Assembly: GCA_963662175.1 (NCBI GenBank)
Contig: OY759223.1
Location: forward strand, 10,332,249 to 10,396,248
Reading direction: 5' to 3'
Source: Aradus depressus
Taxonomy: Eukaryota; Arthropoda; Insecta; Hemiptera; Aradidae
DNA length: 64,000 bases
Below, in pieces: positions 61,610 to 64,000 of this stretch. The position numbers were made by a program, and so were the translations under genes. The notes beneath the pieces were generated by a model. The model had not been told where the DNA came from. It made no database searches and was given only the letters and a program-made list of their open reading frames with translations. Every line of letters starts with the position of its first letter. Within the stretch, counting starts at the first letter, position 1.

Positions 61610-61800
61610 TATTAAGCCTCCCCTTCATGGGTTGATGGGTTCACATACAAAATTTCGTGTCGATACTATATTACTACATAAACACCCTTTTTTTTTTTTT
61701 TTTGAATCAGGGTGTTTGAAAACATTAAATTTTCAAAGTCATTTTTGTGTGTGTGTATCTCTGAACTCCCGATAGAATGAATATACCCACAAAAAGCATT
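61610..61800. repeat. DR1 fragments, rearranged
   Basis: TTAAGCCTCCCCTTCATGG, CACATACAAAATTTCGTGTCG (plus order) then GAACTCCCGATAGAATGAATA (minus order). Confidence 0.6.
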
Positions 61801-61814
61801 AAGAACAACTGTAC

Positions 61815-62003
61815 TTCAGAAGGGACGTTAAGGGATGGTTCCGATGTTAGGTATTCGTTAAAGAACCTATATCTCAGGTATAAACCTGTAGGCACTATTT
61901 AGAACTCCCACTGTAGAGTCGGGCTCATGTCGACCAGAGTGACGAAAAAGCGCTCTGGTAGTAATATATGTTTAGTTGAAACACGGGCATGAGTCACAAA
62001 TAA
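61815..62003 (+). repeat. SINE-A copy without head
   Basis: ACTTCAGAAGGGACGTTAAGG to ACACGGGCATGAGTCACAAAT, with a short deletion in the GTAGTAGGCGATATG block. Confidence 0.8.
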
Positions 62004-62377
62004 ATAAAAAATGAACGATATTTATATAATAAATAATCTATAAGTCGACCATTGGTGAGGATGCCATCCATAAGTACGTAGCAATGGAGTTTAGGTTCAC
62101 CCTCCCTTGCGCGACTTAGCCACTCAGCGAACCTAGCAAAGTGACTCATAGTTTATATAATTTTAAAATACATTTTTTTAATATATACACAGTATACATT
62201 ACCAGATAAACACAAAATGGGGAGTGAACATATTGGACAAATGAGCTATCAGCCACCGACCGCCCCTATGTGGGGGACTCCCTGTCAAACTGGTAACAGA
62301 CACGCAACCTTTTATCACGTATTAAAATCATATCTCTAGAGGCGTCAGACGGTATCTTTTCATCCTACCAACTCCAG
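62004..62377. other. unassigned stretch
   Basis: No feature recognised. Confidence 0.4.
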
Positions 62378-62662
62378 TTAGTAAGTTATTATGACTCATG
62401 CCCGGGCTTTCACTATGTGGTCATATCGCCTACTACCAGAGCGCTCTTTTGTCACTCTGGTGGACATGAGCCCGACTCTATGGGTGTACTAAATTATGCC
62501 TATCCTAAATGTTTATTCACCTAGGGTCTTTAACGAGTTCCTGACATGGTACAGGCTCGGGACGCCTAACGTCCCATCCGAAGAACGGCATACTTACATT
62601 TATTTTCCTCTGAGATAAAATAAACTAAAGGCCTCGGCCGGGTTTCGAACCCGCAATCTTAA
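62378..62662 (-). repeat. SINE-A copy, head cut
   Basis: Tail TAAGTTATTATGACTCATGCC at the left; B box GGTTTCGAACCCGCAATC kept; A box missing. Several small deletions. Confidence 0.87.
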
Positions 62663-62689
62663 TGTTCATCTCCAGTAAATTGTATGTAA

Positions 62690-62985
62690 AATATTTTACT
62701 TCCTCAGCTATACAAAGTATGAAATCGGCCTGAAATTCGAAGTTGAGTTTCATCAGAATTTAATGTTTTCCAACCACTGATCCCAAAAATAAATAAAAAA
62801 ATGACTACCTGTGTTTGTGAACTTTAATATGTGTATACAGAACTCCGTAAGGATGACACCTATTCATTTTCAGCCAAATCGGTCATAGGTAAGAGAGGGG
62901 GATTAGGGGAGAGGCTTAACACAAAAACACTAATAACTGCAGCTATAATTAATGTATAGGCACAAAACCCCACAAAATGTCACCT
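62690..62985 (-). repeat. DR1 copy, 3' end and one module
   Basis: CTTCCTCAGCTATACAAAGTATG, CATCAGAATTTAATGTTTTCC, AGGATGACACCTATTCATTTTC and TAATAACTGCAGCTATAATTAATG. Confidence 0.8.
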
Positions 62986-63326
62986 ATGATTTTTTTAATT
63001 GTGCTATAAAACGTTATATTCTAATAGTGTTTTCATTTCATAACACTATCTCACACTATAATGCAATCTCAGATAAAATAATAATTTTGTTAAATATTCC
63101 AAAATAAATTTTTTGTTTACCTTATACTTCCAAAATCATCCAAAAAAAAATTGTTGTTTACCTTATACTTTTCAATGTAACACATTTCATAACAGTTGGT
63201 ATTTTTATTTTCTTTACTTCGGCCCATATTTATGTTGTATCTTCCAAAATAATTTTTTTGTTTAATTAAGTTTGTTATATTTTCTATTTTTAATTATAAG
63301 TTGTATTGATATATAAACTTTTATAT
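62986..63326. other. unassigned AT-rich stretch
   Basis: TTGTTTACCTTATACTTCCAAA and a similar TTGTTTACCTTATACTTTTCAA repeat at about 63110-63180. Otherwise nothing recognised. Confidence 0.4.
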
Positions 63327-63334
63327 ATTATGTT

Positions 63335-63992
63335 CAGTGCCGGATTAAGCGAATAGGAGGTCCTAGGCCCTTAAAATTTTTGGGCCCCCCCCCCTTTTTT
63401 TACAAACTGCAATAAAATTATTTATGCATTTATATGCATTTAAAAATGGATTTATATTATTTCTAAGGTATAAACATGAAATAAATTTTATTTTTTGTTA
63501 AATTATATATTCTTTTCAGAACTAAAATTACAAAAACATGTTATAAACAATATCAATTTATAATATAAACGTTGATATAAGATTTGTCTTTAAAAATCTT
63601 TCTTTCTACACTTGAAGTCGCTAAAATCATTGATGATGTCTTCAAAATCAATTTGACGAAGAACATCTGATTCAATGAACATCAAACTCAGCATGTCTAA
63701 TCGTTCTTGATGCATAATGCTTCTTTGCTCGCTTTTGATTCGTTTTAATTTTGAAAAAGAGCGCTCTGCAGAACAATTGGTTAACATGAGCGTTAAACAA
63801 ATGCGAAGAGCAATTTCAACGTTTGGAAAAACAGTTGCAAGATTATCTCGAATCAAAATTTCGTAAAGTTCAGAATGAGTGAACTGGGGTTTTGATGGAA
63901 ATTTTGATTTAACATAAGTGTGAATCCATTTTCGATTTTTACGGGGGCCCCAGGCCATGGCCTAGTCCGGCCTATTGGGTAATCCAGCATTG
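63335..63992. mobile_element. hAT-type DNA element, non-autonomous, keeps the C-terminal domain
   Basis: An 8-base target duplication ATTATGTT lies at 63327-63334 and 63993-64000, the last bases of the window. Ends are imperfect inverted repeats: CAGTGCCGGATTAAGCGAAT on the left, and ATTGGGTAATCCAGCATTG on the right read in reverse. GGCCCC-rich subterminal stretches are mirrored (TTGGGCCCCCCC, GGGGGCCCCAGGCC). 658 bases; only the end of the transposase is kept. Confidence 0.95.
63590..63958 (-). pseudogene. hAT transposase C-terminal dimerisation domain
   Basis: A 122-residue frame: MAWGPRKNRKWIHTYVKSKF is largely TIR read-through, while LRICLTLMLTNCSAERSFSK and LKRIKSEQRSIMHQERLDML match the conserved hAT dimerisation region (the (N/V)xSAERxFSxLK..K...R..M...RL..L block common in ZMYM/repressor-like hATs). 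The RNase-H-like catalytic residues are absent, so it cannot transpose DNA; it could at most make a dimerising fragment. Confidence 0.9.
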
Positions 63993-64000
63993 ATTATGTT

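Overview
The window looks like arthropod, most likely insect, chromosomal DNA. It is AT-rich and almost entirely non-coding. Only one coding region is certain: the last exon of an Sp-family zinc-finger transcription factor of the Sp6-9 group (minus strand, 1609-2592). A second probable terminal exon of an unidentified gene lies on the same strand at 5340-5524. A near full-length 5S rRNA sequence sits on the minus strand at 5931-6048. The insect-type telomere motif TTAGG recurs as the tail of a SINE family, which fits an insect source. I cannot name the species.

Region by region: 1-6.1 kb holds the Sp exon, two palindromic repeats around it, the probable second exon and the 5S copy. From 6.1 kb to the end the sequence is a nested bed of mobile-element remnants. 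Three layers dominate. (1) SINE-A, a tRNA-headed SINE of about 340 bp, has about 30 whole or partial copies on both strands; four copies have clear 11-12 bp target-site duplications and several end in CCTAA repeats. (2) DR1, a non-coding repeat of about 0.5-0.7 kb built from three related modules of about 120 bp with a hairpin at one end, has about 40 copies or fragments. (3) Cut-and-paste DNA transposons are all non-autonomous: a pogo/Tigger-type element, a TA-flanked fold-back element, a PIF/Harbinger derivative, two hAT derivatives (one keeping the BED finger, the other the C-terminal dimerisation domain) and an unclassified TIR element. There is also a short Helitron. Jockey-type and other non-LTR retrotransposon fragments, tandem repeats and homopolymer runs fill the rest.

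Interactions are mainly insertional. SINE-A copies sit inside fold-back repeats, directly against the Helitron 3' end and inside a near-identical 678 bp duplicated block (30777-31454 and 48001-48678). A 5'-truncated Jockey copy splits a DR1 copy. A 33 bp minisatellite appears to have grown from a DR1 end.

The most unusual signal is a set of palindromic or inverted-repeat loci sharing a hammerhead-ribozyme-like order: CTGANGA, hairpin, GAAA, short palindrome, then a strand that pairs back to the 5' side. It departs from the canonical ribozyme by one or two extra bases before the hairpin, so catalysis is uncertain. No complete, evidently active transposon, CRISPR array, operon or viral gene was found.
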